Source of the DNA: Streptomyces tauricus
GTDB lineage: Bacteria; Actinomycetota; Actinomycetes; Streptomycetales; Streptomycetaceae
Direction of reading: 5' to 3'
NCBI RefSeq assembly: GCF_014650955.1
Contig: NZ_BMVY01000041.1
Span: 1-64,000, forward strand
Length of the DNA stretch: 64,000 nucleotides
This document shows positions 32,437 to 41,362 of the stretch, piece after piece; positions within the stretch are counted from its first letter, which is position 1, and every line of letters starts with the position of its first letter. The translations under genes and the position numbers were made by a program. The notes beneath the pieces are model-generated. The model was not told the DNA's origin and did no database searches. It saw only the letters and a program-made list of their open reading frames with translations.

Positions 32437-35400
32437 ATGCATGACGACCGCGGCCTGGTCGAAGCCCGCCTCAAGCGCGTGCTCGACGAGCGCATACGAC
32501 CCGCCGTGTACCCCGAGTCCCTGCCGCTGGAAGTGGCGGTGTGGAACGCGCCCGGCGAGCCGGTGCCTGTCGAGGAGGGGCTGGCGGCCACGCCGTCTCC
32601 GGTGGCGGTCGGCGACAGGTGGGGTGCTCCCTGGGGCACCAGCTGGTTCCGGGTCACGGGGACCGTGCCCGAGGAGTGGGCCGGGAAGACCGTCGAGGCG
32701 CTCCTCGACCTCGGCTTCGACGAGAACATGCCCGGCTTCCAGTGCGAGGGCCTCGTCTACCGCCCCGACGGGACCCCCGTGAAGGGCCTGAACCCGCGCA
32801 ACCAGTGGGTACGGATCGGTGCGCCCGTCGCCGGCGGCGAGGAGGTGCGCCTGCACATCGAGGCCGCCTCGAACCCCGTCATCCTCGACTACCACCCCTT
32901 CCTGCCGACCCAGCTGGGCGACAAGGAGACGGCCGGCAGCGAGCCGCAGTACAAGCTGGCGCGGATGGATCTCGCCGTCCTCGACGAGACGGTGTGGCAG
33001 CTCGTCATCGACCTGGAGGTCCTCGGCGAGCTGATGGCCGAGCTGCCGGTCGAGTCCGCGCGCCGCTGGGACATCCTGCGGGCGGTGGAGAAGGCGCTCG
33101 ACGCCGTCGACCTGCAGAACGTCGGCGCCACGGCTGCCGCCGCCCGCGCCCAGCTGGAAGCGGTGCTGGCGGCTCCCGCCGTCCCCTCCGCCCACCGCAT
33201 CAGCGCGGTCGGCCACGCGCACATCGACTCGGCGTGGCTGTGGCCGCTGCGCGAGACCGTCCGCAAGGTCGCCAGGACCACCTCCAACATGACCGCACTC
33301 CTGGAGGACGAGCCGGACTTCGTCTTCGCCATGTCGCAGGCCCAGCAGTGGGCCTGGGTGAAGGAGCACCGGCCCGAGGTGTGGACCCGGGTGAAGAAGG
33401 CGGTCGCCGACGGACGGTTCGTGCCCACCGGGGGCATGTGGGTCGAGTCGGACACCAACATGCCCGGTTCGGAGGCCATGGCCCGGCAGTTCGTGCACGG
33501 CAAGCGGTTCTTCATCGACGAGTTCGGTGTCGACAACGACGAGGCCTGGCTGCCCGACACCTTCGGCTTCGCCGCCGGACTGCCGCAGATCATCAAGGCG
33601 GCCGGTTCCAAATGGCTGCTCACCCAGAAGATCTCCTGGTCGCAGACCAACAAGTTCCCGCACCACACCTTCCAGTGGGAGGGCATCGACGGCACGCGGA
33701 TCTTCACGCACTTCCCGCCCGTCGACACGTACAACTGCTCGATGAAGGGGAGCGAGATCGCCCACGCGGCGAACAACTTCAAGGACAAGGGCGTCGCCCG
33801 GCACTCCCTCGCCCCGACCGGCTGGGGCGACGGAGGCGGCGGCACGACCCGCGAGATGGTCGCCAAGGCGGCCCGGCTGCGGGACCTCGAAGGCTCGGCG
33901 ACCGTGGTCTGGGAGGCGCCGGAGAAGTTCTTCGAGAAGGCGGAGGCCGAGTACCCGAACGCGCCGGTCTGGGTCGGTGAGCTGTACCTGGAGCTGCACC
34001 GCGCCACCCTCACCAGCCAGGCCAAGACCAAGCAGGGCAACCGCCGCAGCGAACACCTGCTGCGCGAGGCGGAACTGTGGGCGGCGACCGCGGCGGTCAG
34101 GACGAAGTTCGCCTACCCGCACGAGGAGTTGGACCGGCTCTGGAAGACGGTGTTGCTCCACCAGTTCCACGACATCCTGCCCGGCTCGTCGATCGCCTGG
34201 GTGCACCGCGAGGCCCGTAAGACCTACGAGGCGGTCGCCGAAGAACTGAACGGCATCATCGACGCCGCGCAGCGCGCCCTTGTCGGTGAGGGCACGACCA
34301 CCCTCGCCTTCAACTCCGCGCCGCACACCCGCGACGGGGTTCCCGCCGGTGGTGCGCGGACCCCGGCCGTCGGCGGCGAGTGCACGCTCGTGCCGCGCAC
34401 GGACGGCGGCTTCGTGCTCGACAACGGCTGTCTGCGGATCGAGATCGACGAGCGCGGGCTCGTGGTCAGCGCGTTCGACCTCGCCGCGGACCGGGAGACG
34501 CTCGCGCCCGGCGAGGCGGCGAACCTGCTGCAGATCCACCCCGACTTCCCGAACATGTGGGACGCGTGGGACGTCGACGAGTTCTACCGCAACACGGTCA
34601 CCGACCTGGTCGAGGCCGACGAGGTGGCCCCCGGCGACGACGGGGTCTCGGTCCGGATCGTACGGAGCTTCGGGGCGTCCAAGGTCACGCAGGTGCTGTC
34701 GCTCGCGCCGGGGGAGTGGCGGCTCGACATCGCCACCGAGGTCGACTGGCACGAGACGGAGAAGTTCCTGAAGATGGCGTTCCCGCTCGACGTGCACGCC
34801 GAGCGGTACGCGTCCGAGACGCAGTTCGGGCACTTCTTCCGGCCGACGCACACCAACACGTCGTGGGAGGCGGCCAAGTTCGAGGCGTGCAACCACCGGT
34901 TCGTCCACATGGAGGAGCCGGGGTGGGGTGTCGCCGTGGTGAACGACTCCACTTACGGCCACGACGTGACGCGTACGGTGCGTGAGGACGGCGGTACGAC
35001 CACGACGGTCCGGGTCTCGCTGCTGCGTGCCCCGCGCTTCCCCGACCCGGAGACGGACCAGGGTGTGCACCGGTTCCGGCACGCGCTGGTGCCGGGGGCC
35101 GCGATCGGGGACGCGGTGCGGGAGGGGTGGCGGATCAATCTGCCCCAGCGGAAGGTGGCCGGCGGGGCGTCGGAGGTCGCGCCGCTGGTGACGGTCGCGC
35201 AGGACGCGGTGGTGGTCACCGCGCTGAAACTGGCCGACGACGGTAGCGGTGACGTGGTCGTCCGCTTCCACGAGTCCCGTGGTGGGCGCAGCCAGGCGAC
35301 TCTGACGGCGGGCTTCGACGTCGAGTCGGTGACGGTGACGGACCTGCTGGAGCGCCCGCTTCCGGCTGCCGCCGGTCCGGAGCGGGACGGCAACCGCCTC

Positions 35401-35454
35401 ACGCTGAAGCTCCGCCCGTTCGAACTCGTGACGCTGCGGCTGAAGCGCGCGTAA
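32437..35454 (+). CDS. Alpha-mannosidase, GH38
   Basis: The 1005-residue enzyme removes alpha-linked mannose from oligosaccharides. It contains the zinc motif GHAHIDSAWLWPLRE (H260, H262 region and D264) and the catalytic aspartate in WLPDTFGFAAGLPQI (D374). Later domains carry FHDILPGSSIAWVH and the C-terminal LRPFELVTLRLKR typical of class II bacterial and lysosomal alpha-mannosidases. No signal peptide is present, so it works inside on imported glycans. It is 65 bases after the ENGase gene on the same strand. With GH5 it should reduce imported Man(n)GlcNAc to mannose and GlcNAc. Confidence 0.95.
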   Translation: MHDDRGLVEARLKRVLDERIRPAVYPESLPLEVAVWNAPGEPVPVEEGLAATPSPVAVGDRWGAPWGTSWFRVTGTVPEEWAGKTVEALLDLGFDENMPGFQCEGLVYRPDGTPVKGLNPRNQWVRIGAPVAGGEEVRLHIEAASNPVILDYHPFLPTQLGDKETAGSEPQYKLARMDLAVLDETVWQLVIDLEVLGELMAELPVESARRWDILRAVEKALDAVDLQNVGATAAAARAQLEAVLAAPAVPSAHRISAVGHAHIDSAWLWPLRETVRKVARTTSNMTALLEDEPDFVFAMSQAQQWAWVKEHRPEVWTRVKKAVADGRFVPTGGMWVESDTNMPGSEAMARQFVHGKRFFIDEFGVDNDEAWLPDTFGFAAGLPQIIKAAGSKWLLTQKISWSQTNKFPHHTFQWEGIDGTRIFTHFPPVDTYNCSMKGSEIAHAANNFKDKGVARHSLAPTGWGDGGGGTTREMVAKAARLRDLEGSATVVWEAPEKFFEKAEAEYPNAPVWVGELYLELHRATLTSQAKTKQGNRRSEHLLREAELWAATAAVRTKFAYPHEELDRLWKTVLLHQFHDILPGSSIAWVHREARKTYEAVAEELNGIIDAAQRALVGEGTTTLAFNSAPHTRDGVPAGGARTPAVGGECTLVPRTDGGFVLDNGCLRIEIDERGLVVSAFDLAADRETLAPGEAANLLQIHPDFPNMWDAWDVDEFYRNTVTDLVEADEVAPGDDGVSVRIVRSFGASKVTQVLSLAPGEWRLDIATEVDWHETEKFLKMAFPLDVHAERYASETQFGHFFRPTHTNTSWEAAKFEACNHRFVHMEEPGWGVAVVNDSTYGHDVTRTVREDGGTTTTVRVSLLRAPRFPDPETDQGVHRFRHALVPGAAIGDAVREGWRINLPQRKVAGGASEVAPLVTVAQDAVVVTALKLADDGSGDVVVRFHESRGGRSQATLTAGFDVESVTVTDLLERPLPAAAGPERDGNRLTLKLRPFELVTLRLKRA

Positions 35455-35460
35455 GTTTTC

Positions 35461-35860
35461 GAGGGGCGCGGACACACTGCGGTGACCCGCGCCCCTCACA
35501 CCACGACTGCACGCGCGGGCGCGCCGTGGTTGCCCGCGCAGTTCCCCGCGCCCCCGCGAAGCCCGATTTCGTCTGCGGGCGGATCGTGGGCACCCGCGCA
35601 GTTCCCCGCGCCCCCAAGAAGGCCGGTTTCGTGTGCGGGCGCGCCGTGGTTGCCCGCGCCAGGAAGCGTGCGCCCCGGCTTGCGTGTCTTTAGGGGCGCG
35701 GGGAACTGCGCGGGTGACCACGGCAGGCCCGCAGATGTGGACTGGGGCCCAGGCCTCGTCTTTTAGGGGCGCGGGGAACTGCGCGGGCAACCACGGCGGA
35801 CCCGCAGATGTGAACTGGGGCCCAGTCTTCGTCCTCAGGGGCGCGGGGAACTGCGCGACA
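35461..35860. repeat. Array of the intergenic repeat in opposing orientations
   Basis: The 450-base gap 35455-35904 is almost entirely repeats. One degenerate forward core lies at about 35462-35480. Reverse copies (CGCAGTTCCCCGCG) lie at about 35537 and 35597 with a 60-base period and a decayed third unit at 35641-35660. Forward copies follow at about 35692, 35765 and 35837 with a 72-73-base period. Flanking sequence (CCCGCAGATGTG, ACTGGGGCCCAG) is also repeated. Reverse and forward units extend to share about 40 bases as inverted repeats. Confidence 0.85.
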
Positions 35861-35904
35861 AGGCCCACCGGGCCCGCCGCTGTGCGGCGGATTACCATGA
35901 GGTG

Positions 35905-36765
35905 ATGGCCGCCACGATCAATGTGCGTACCGAGATCCAGGAGTTCCTGCGATCACGCCGCTCCCGCATCACACCCGACAAGGCAGGCCTCCCCACCTAC
36001 GGAGGCAACCGCCGCGTCAAGGGCCTGCGCCGCGAGGAAGTAGCCCTCCTCGCAGGAGTGTCGGTCGACTACTACGTGCGTATGGAGCGCGGCGCCCTGG
36101 CCGGTACCTCCGAGGGCGTGCTCGACGCGCTCGCCTCGGTCCTGCAACTGGACGACGCGGAGCGCGACCACCTGTTCCACCTCGCGCGCCAGTCCGGGGC
36201 GCCCACCGGTCGACGCCGCCCCAGGCCCACGGCGACAGTGCGCCCGGCCCTGCAACAAGTACTCGACGCCATGACCGACGCACCGGCATGGATCCGCAAC
36301 GGCCGCCACGACGTCCTCGCCATGAACCGACTCGGCCGAGCCCTGTACTCACCGGTGCTGGCAGACCCCCGACGCCCCGCCAACACCGTGCGGTTCGTGT
36401 ACCTGAATCCCGACGCCGCCAAGGCGTTCTTCGTCGACTACGACCAGATCACCCGCAATGCGGCCGCGACACTGCGCATGGAAATCGGGCGCGATCCGCA
36501 CGACGAGGAACTCGTCGACCTGGTCGGCGAATTGTCGGCGGGCAGTGAGCTCTTCCGGCAGCAGTGGGCATCGCAGGACGTGCGCCTGCACGGACACGGG
36601 AGCAAGCGGGTGAACCATCCGGTGGCCGGCCGGCTCGACCTGGACTTCGAGTCCATGGATCTGCCCACCGACCCCGGCCTGCAGCTGAACGTCTACACCG
36701 CACCCGCGGACGGGCCGACCGCCGGCAATCTGGCCCTGTTGGCGTCGTGGGCGTCCGGGTCCTGA
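35905..36765 (+). CDS. XRE-family regulator, MmyB-like
   Basis: The 286-residue protein has an N-terminal helix-turn-helix (RRVKGLRREEVALLAGVSVDYYVRMERG) preceded by EIQEFLRSRRSRITPDKAGLP, the usual opening of this actinobacterial group. The C-terminal MmyB-like ligand domain contains PAWIRNGRHDVLAMNRLGRALY and FVYLNPDAAKAFF. It may bind a fatty acid or similar ligand, as proposed for MmyB relatives. Its ATG at 35905 has little ribosome site. The SDR gene 131 bases downstream on the same strand is a likely target or partner, a pairing common in Streptomyces. Confidence 0.9.
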   Translation: MAATINVRTEIQEFLRSRRSRITPDKAGLPTYGGNRRVKGLRREEVALLAGVSVDYYVRMERGALAGTSEGVLDALASVLQLDDAERDHLFHLARQSGAPTGRRRPRPTATVRPALQQVLDAMTDAPAWIRNGRHDVLAMNRLGRALYSPVLADPRRPANTVRFVYLNPDAAKAFFVDYDQITRNAAATLRMEIGRDPHDEELVDLVGELSAGSELFRQQWASQDVRLHGHGSKRVNHPVAGRLDLDFESMDLPTDPGLQLNVYTAPADGPTAGNLALLASWASGS

Positions 36766-36896
36766 GGGAGGCCCTCGCAGTACCTGTATCACCAGGGACT
36801 CACGGGCGTCCCGGAAGGCTGCCTAATCTCGTACCGGCTCCCGGCCGAACACGAATTCAGCGAGAGCCGGACGACCGATAGCCCGGAGCATCTCTG

Positions 36897-37712
36897 ATGC
36901 GGCGAGAAAGACGGCAAGTGGCAGACAACCAATTCACCACGCACACAGAACTCTTCGATCTGCGGGGAAAGCGCGCGCTCGTCACCGGTGGCACCAGAGG
37001 AATCGGCATGATGATCGCGCGTGGCCTTCTCCAGGCGGGCGCCCACGTGGTCATCAGCTCACGCAACGCGGACGCGTGCGCTCAGGCGCAGGAACAGCTG
37101 TCCGCGTTCGGTGAGGTGCGGGCCGTCCCCGCCGACCTGTCCCGCCACGACGAGTGCCGGCGACTGTCCGACCTCGTCACGGCCGACTCGGAGCGTCTCG
37201 ACATCCTCGTCAACAACGCGGGCGCCCTGTGGGACGAGCCGCTGGAGACGTTCCCGGACGAGGCCTGGGACACGGTCGTCGACCTCAACCTGAAGTCGCC
37301 GTTCTGGCTGGTCCAGGCGCTGCTGCCGGCACTTCGCAAGGCGGGCACCGCCGACGACCCCGCGCGGATCATCAACATCGGCAGCATCGCCGCCATCCAC
37401 ATCCCCCAGCGGCCCAACTACTCGTACTCCAGCAGCAAGGCCGCACTGCATCAACTCACCAGGGTGCTCGCCAAGGAGCTGGGACCGCAGCACGTCACGG
37501 TGAACGCCGTGGCGCCGGGACCGTTCCCGTCGGCGATGATGGCCGCGACCCTCGACGAGTTCGGCGAGGTGATCGCGGCGTCGGCCCCACTGCGCCGGAT
37601 CGGCCGCGACGACGACATGGCGGGCGTCGCCGTGTTCCTCGCAAGCCGGGCGGGCGCATATCTGACGGGCACCGTGATCCCCGTCGACGGCGGCATCGCC
37701 ACCACCGCGTAG
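36897..37712 (+). CDS. SDR family oxidoreductase
   Basis: The 271-residue short-chain dehydrogenase has the cofactor motif ALVTGGTRGIGMMIARGLL, the loop NNAGALWDE and the catalytic tyrosine-lysine in YSYSSSKAAL. The ending YLTGTVIPVDGGIATT is classic. ATG 36897 follows GGAG by 8 bases; GTG 36918 is an alternative. It sits behind the MmyB-like regulator, which probably controls it. The substrate is unknown, and it is probably not part of the fucose operon because a FadR-type regulator on the opposite strand intervenes. Confidence 0.88.
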   Translation: MRRERRQVADNQFTTHTELFDLRGKRALVTGGTRGIGMMIARGLLQAGAHVVISSRNADACAQAQEQLSAFGEVRAVPADLSRHDECRRLSDLVTADSERLDILVNNAGALWDEPLETFPDEAWDTVVDLNLKSPFWLVQALLPALRKAGTADDPARIINIGSIAAIHIPQRPNYSYSSSKAALHQLTRVLAKELGPQHVTVNAVAPGPFPSAMMAATLDEFGEVIAASAPLRRIGRDDDMAGVAVFLASRAGAYLTGTVIPVDGGIATTA

Positions 37713-37855
37713 CCGCGCGGGCCGCCCGAGTCGCCCCAGCCGCCCGGGCCACCCAGGCCTCCTGGGTCAGGCCCAGTCGGCCCAGTGGCGTCGGCGCAGT
37801 GGGGTCAGCGCAGTGGCATCAGCCCAGCGGTGAAGCCGGTCGGCTGAGGCGACCT

Positions 37856-38602
37856 CTACGGCTGGATCTGGCTCCGGAGCCATTCCTCCACCTCGCCCAC
37901 ATGCGCCGCCGCGGCCGCCCGAGCCGCCTCCGGATCGTGCGCGACCAGCGCCCGGTGGATGGCGGCGTGTTCCCGCCGCGTCCGCTCGAACGCCCCCTCC
38001 TCCTGATACCCCCGCCACACCCGCGCCCGGAACGTCCGTGAGGACAGCCCGTCCAGGATCGCCGCCATCGTCTCGTTGCCCGCGGCGCCCGCGATGACCC
38101 GGTGGAACGCCAGGTCGTGGGAGAGGATCTCCTCCGGGTCGTCCGTGGCGTTCATGGCCGTCAGGTGCTTCTCCACCTCGGCCAGCTGGTCCGCGGTGAT
38201 CCGCGCGGCGGCCAGCGCCGTCGCCGTCGACTCCAGGATCCGGCGGACTTCGAGCAGTTCGACCAGACGCGGGCCGCGGGACAGATCCGCGACCACCCCG
38301 AAGGTCTCCAGCAGGTCCCCGGCCTCCAGCTGCGTGACGTAGATCCCGGACCCGTGCCGGGCCTCGAGCACGCCCAGCACCGTGAGCGCCCGGATCGCCT
38401 CGCGCATGGAACTGCGCGAGATACCGAGCTGCGCGGCCAGATCGCGCTCGGTCGGCAGCCGCGCGCCCGGCTCCAGACGGCCCTCGCCGATCATCGCCTT
38501 GATCCGGTCGATGGCGCGCTGTGTCACGGTCCCCTTCTGGGGGGCCGGAGCCGGTGCAGCAGCCGGGGCCGTCGTCGCCGCCTCGGGCAGGCTCTCGTCC
38601 AC
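37856..38602 (-). CDS. FadR-type GntR regulator of fucose genes
   Basis: The 248-residue repressor has a winged helix (RAIDRIKAMIGEGRLEPGARLPTERDLAAQLGISRSSMREAIRALTVLGVLEARHGSGIYV) and a C-terminal FCD domain with metal-site residues in SHDLAFHRVIAGAAGN and REHAAIHRALVAHD. An Ala/Pro-rich tail of about 22 residues opens it. It is divergent from the sugar importer and fucose oxidation genes, with a perfect palindrome between (38648-38660). It probably represses them until L-fucose or a metabolite such as fuconate appears. The effector is inferred from the operon. Confidence 0.92.
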   Translation of the reverse strand: MDESLPEAATTAPAAAPAPAPQKGTVTQRAIDRIKAMIGEGRLEPGARLPTERDLAAQLGISRSSMREAIRALTVLGVLEARHGSGIYVTQLEAGDLLETFGVVADLSRGPRLVELLEVRRILESTATALAAARITADQLAEVEKHLTAMNATDDPEEILSHDLAFHRVIAGAAGNETMAAILDGLSSRTFRARVWRGYQEEGAFERTRREHAAIHRALVAHDPEAARAAAAAHVGEVEEWLRSQIQP

Positions 38603-38647
38603 GCCATGTCCTCCTGTCGCCGGGTGCGCCGCAGTCTAACCACTCAG

Positions 38648-38660
38648 GTGGTCGGACCAC
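38648..38660. promoter_or_regulatory. FadR-type operator, perfect palindrome
   Basis: GTGGTC-G-GACCAC has perfect 6-base arms and fits the FadR-subfamily core TGGTC-N-GACCA. It is 46 bases before the regulator start and upstream of the importer promoter. Confidence 0.75.
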
Positions 38661-38697
38661 TACGCGCAAAAACAGCGAAAATCACGGCCGAGGGGTG

Positions 38698-38726
38698 TTG
38701 TCGGAGCGAAGTGGTCTGATAAATAT
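38698..38726 (+). promoter_or_regulatory. Importer promoter overlapped by a second operator
   Basis: TTGTCG (38698-38703) and AAATAT (38721-38726) are 17 bases apart. GTGGTCTGATAAA at 38711-38723 keeps the GTGGTC half-site and the GA of the other half, so a bound repressor would cover the -10. Downstream, a 10-base period (GCTCGATCAC, GCTTGATCAC, GCTCAATGAG) runs at 38738-38767, ending in the ribosome site GAGGAG. Confidence 0.45.
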
Positions 38727-38777
38727 GCGTGGCACCTGCTCGATCACGCTTGATCACGCTCAATGAGGAGCCGATAG

Positions 38778-39860
38778 ATGGCCGGCAGAACTGTGCGGTA
38801 CAGGAACGGGCGAAACGCCTCGCGAGCGATGGGTGCGACGGCCGCGGCCGTCTGCGCCGCCCTCGCGCTCACGGCGTGCGGCAGCACCAAGGACACCGTC
38901 GACTCCGGTGGTGGCAAAGGCGACGGGAGCGGCAAGGTCGGGGTCATCCTGCCCCTGCTGACCTCGCCGTTCTGGCAGTCGTACAACGACTACGTGCCCA
39001 AGATGGCGAAGTCCGAGGACGTCGACGCGCTCAAGACCGTCAACTCCAACAGTGACCCCTCGCAGCAGATCACGGACATCAACAACCAGCTCAACCAGGG
39101 TGTGAAGGGCCTCGTCGTGGCCCCCCTGGACAGCGCCGCGATCTCCGCGGGCCTCGACCAGGCCGAACGCAAGGGCGTGCCCGTGGTCGCCGTCGACGTG
39201 GCGCCCGAGAAGGGCAAGGTCGCGATGGTCGTCCGCGCCGACAACGTCGCGTACGGGCAGAAGGCCTGTGAGTACCTCGGCGAGCAGATCCCCTCCGGCA
39301 AGGTCGTGCAGATCATGGGCGACCTCGCCTCGGTCAACGGCCGGGACCGCTCCGAGGCCTTCCGCACCTGCGTGAAGGAGAAGTTCCCGAAGCTGAAGGT
39401 CCTGGAGATCCCCGCCAAGTGGGAGTCCGACACCGCGGCCTCCAAGCTGGACACCCTCCTGAACGCCAACCCCGACATCAAGGGCATCTACATGCAGGCG
39501 GGCGGCGTCTACCTCGCGCCCACCCTGCAGACCCTCAAGTCCAAGGGGCTGCTGAAGAAGGCCGGCGAGAAGGGCCACATCTCGATCGTCTCGAACGACG
39601 GCATCCCGCAGGAGTACGACGCGATCCGCAAGGGCCAGATCGACGCCACCGTCTCGCAGCCGGCCGACCTCTACGCCAAGTACGGCATGTACTACATCAA
39701 GGCGGCGATGGCGGGGAAGACGTTCAAGCCGGGTCCGACCGACCACGACTCGGAGATCGTCAAGCTGCCCAGCGGCATCCTCGAGGACCAGCTGACCGCG
39801 CCGCTGGTGACCAAGGAGAACGTCGACGACCCCGAGCTGTGGGGCAACACGGTCAAATGA
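38778..39860 (+). CDS. Sugar ABC transporter substrate-binding lipoprotein (RbsB type)
   Basis: The 360-residue protein is a periplasmic-binding type 1 lipoprotein with lipobox ALTACGST (C34). Sugar-binding motifs include GVILPLLTSPFWQSYNDYVPKMAK, NQLNQGVKGLVVAPLDSAAISAGL and VVAVDVAPEKGK. It captures a monosaccharide for the ATPase and permease that follow. Its stop overlaps the start of the ATPase gene (ATGA at 39857-39860). The downstream L-fucose oxidation genes suggest L-fucose as cargo, which sequence alone cannot prove. Confidence 0.92.
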   Translation: MAGRTVRYRNGRNASRAMGATAAAVCAALALTACGSTKDTVDSGGGKGDGSGKVGVILPLLTSPFWQSYNDYVPKMAKSEDVDALKTVNSNSDPSQQITDINNQLNQGVKGLVVAPLDSAAISAGLDQAERKGVPVVAVDVAPEKGKVAMVVRADNVAYGQKACEYLGEQIPSGKVVQIMGDLASVNGRDRSEAFRTCVKEKFPKLKVLEIPAKWESDTAASKLDTLLNANPDIKGIYMQAGGVYLAPTLQTLKSKGLLKKAGEKGHISIVSNDGIPQEYDAIRKGQIDATVSQPADLYAKYGMYYIKAAMAGKTFKPGPTDHDSEIVKLPSGILEDQLTAPLVTKENVDDPELWGNTVK

Positions 39861-41362
39861 GCACACCACCACTCGTTGAGGCGCGGGGCATCGCCAAGCG
39901 GTACGGCCCCACCGTCGCGCTCGCCGACGGTCGACTCACCGTGCACGCGGGCGAGTCCCACGCCCTCGTCGGCCGCAACGGCGCGGGCAAGTCCACCCTC
40001 GTCACCGTCCTGACCGGACTCCAGGCACCCGACGAGGGCACGGTCCGCTTCGACGGCGCGCCCGCGCCCGCGCTGACCGACCGGGACGCCTGGCGCCGCA
40101 AGGTGGCCTGCGTCTACCAGAAGCCCACCGTGGTACCGGAGTTGACGGTCGCCGAGAACCTCTTCATCAACCGGCAGCCGCAGGGCCGCGGCGGCTTCAT
40201 CAGCTGGCGCCGGCTGCGGAGCGAGGCCGCCGAGGTGCTGGACACCTGGGACGTGCGGGTCGACCCCGAGGCGCGGACCGCCGACCTCAAGGTCGAGGAC
40301 CGCCAAATGGTGGAGATCGCACGGGCGTTGAGCTTCGGCGCGCGGTTCATCGTCCTCGACGAGCCGACCGCCCAGCTCGACAACCGGGAGATCGAGCGAC
40401 TCTTCACGAGGATGCGCGCACTGCAGGAATCCGGCGTCACCTTCCTCTTCATCTCGCACCACCTCCAGGAGGTGTACGAGGTCTGCCAGACCGTGACGGT
40501 CCTGCGCGACGCCCGCTGGATCACCACGGCGCCGGTGGCGGACCTGCCGCGGGCCGCCCTCGTCGAGGCCATGGCGGGGGAGTCCATCGCCGCCGTGGAG
40601 GAGAAGGCCGCCCGCGGGGAGGTGGCCGCCGGAGCGCCCGTCGTCCTCGAAGCGCACGGGCTGACGTCGGACGCGTACGAGAGTGTCGATCTGACCGTGC
40701 GCGGCGGAGAGGTCGTCGGGCTCGCCGGGTCCAGCGGCAGCGGCAAGATCGAGCTGGCCGAGTCCTTCACGGGACTGCACTCACCGACCGGCGGAAAAGC
40801 CCAACTGGACGGCAGGACACTGCCGTTCGGCGATGTGACGGCGGCGCTGCGGGCCGGTGTCGGCTGCGTACCGCGTGACCGGCACGGCCAGGGGCTGGTC
40901 TTCGGGATGACCGTCGGCGACAACGCCACCATGAGCGTCCTGGACCGCCTCGGCCGGTACGGATTCGTCGGCACCGACCGCAAGCGGGGCGTCGCCGACG
41001 AGCTGATCGACCGCCTCGACATCCACACCGAGGGGCCCGACCAGCCCGTGTCCGACCTCTCCGGCGGCAACGCCCAGAAGGTCGTCATGGCCCGGGCCCT
41101 CGCCTCCGACCCCCGGCTGCTGGTCCTGATCAACCCCACCGCGGGCGTCGACGTGAAGTCCAAGGAGTCCCTGCTCTCGCGCATGGACTCGGCCCGCGAC
41201 GACGGCACCGCCGTCCTCGTCGTCTCCGACGAACTCGACGACCTGCGCCGCTGCGACCGGGTCCTCGTCCTCTTCCACGGCCGTGTCGTCGCCGAGCACC
41301 CGGCGGGCTGGCGTGACCACGAGCTGATCGCCTCCATCGAAGGAGTGGACCACCATGGCTGA
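39857..41362 (+). CDS. Sugar ABC transporter ATPase, double-domain (RbsA type)
   Basis: The 501-residue protein has two ATP-binding halves. The first has a good Walker A (GRNGAGKSTL) and Walker B (FIVLDEPTAQLD). The second has GSSGSGKIEL, in which the usual T/S after lysine is changed to isoleucine, and a strong signature LSGGNAQKVVMARAL. Degenerate second sites are normal in this family. The ATG overlaps the previous stop, and the permease start overlaps its end by 8 bases, so the genes are tightly coupled. Confidence 0.95.
   Translation: MSTPPLVEARGIAKRYGPTVALADGRLTVHAGESHALVGRNGAGKSTLVTVLTGLQAPDEGTVRFDGAPAPALTDRDAWRRKVACVYQKPTVVPELTVAENLFINRQPQGRGGFISWRRLRSEAAEVLDTWDVRVDPEARTADLKVEDRQMVEIARALSFGARFIVLDEPTAQLDNREIERLFTRMRALQESGVTFLFISHHLQEVYEVCQTVTVLRDARWITTAPVADLPRAALVEAMAGESIAAVEEKAARGEVAAGAPVVLEAHGLTSDAYESVDLTVRGGEVVGLAGSSGSGKIELAESFTGLHSPTGGKAQLDGRTLPFGDVTAALRAGVGCVPRDRHGQGLVFGMTVGDNATMSVLDRLGRYGFVGTDRKRGVADELIDRLDIHTEGPDQPVSDLSGGNAQKVVMARALASDPRLLVLINPTAGVDVKSKESLLSRMDSARDDGTAVLVVSDELDDLRRCDRVLVLFHGRVVAEHPAGWRDHELIASIEGVDHHG

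Noticed and set aside
32329..35898. 1189-codon antisense open frame over the GH38 gene
   Set aside because: It has the Arg/Gly/Asp/Val-rich composition of a GC-driven shadow frame, no family motif and lies opposite a clear GH38 gene.
35455..35904. CRISPR array suggested by regular repeats
   Set aside because: Units occur in both orientations with short, similar spacers, the same repeat is scattered through other gaps, and no cas gene is present.
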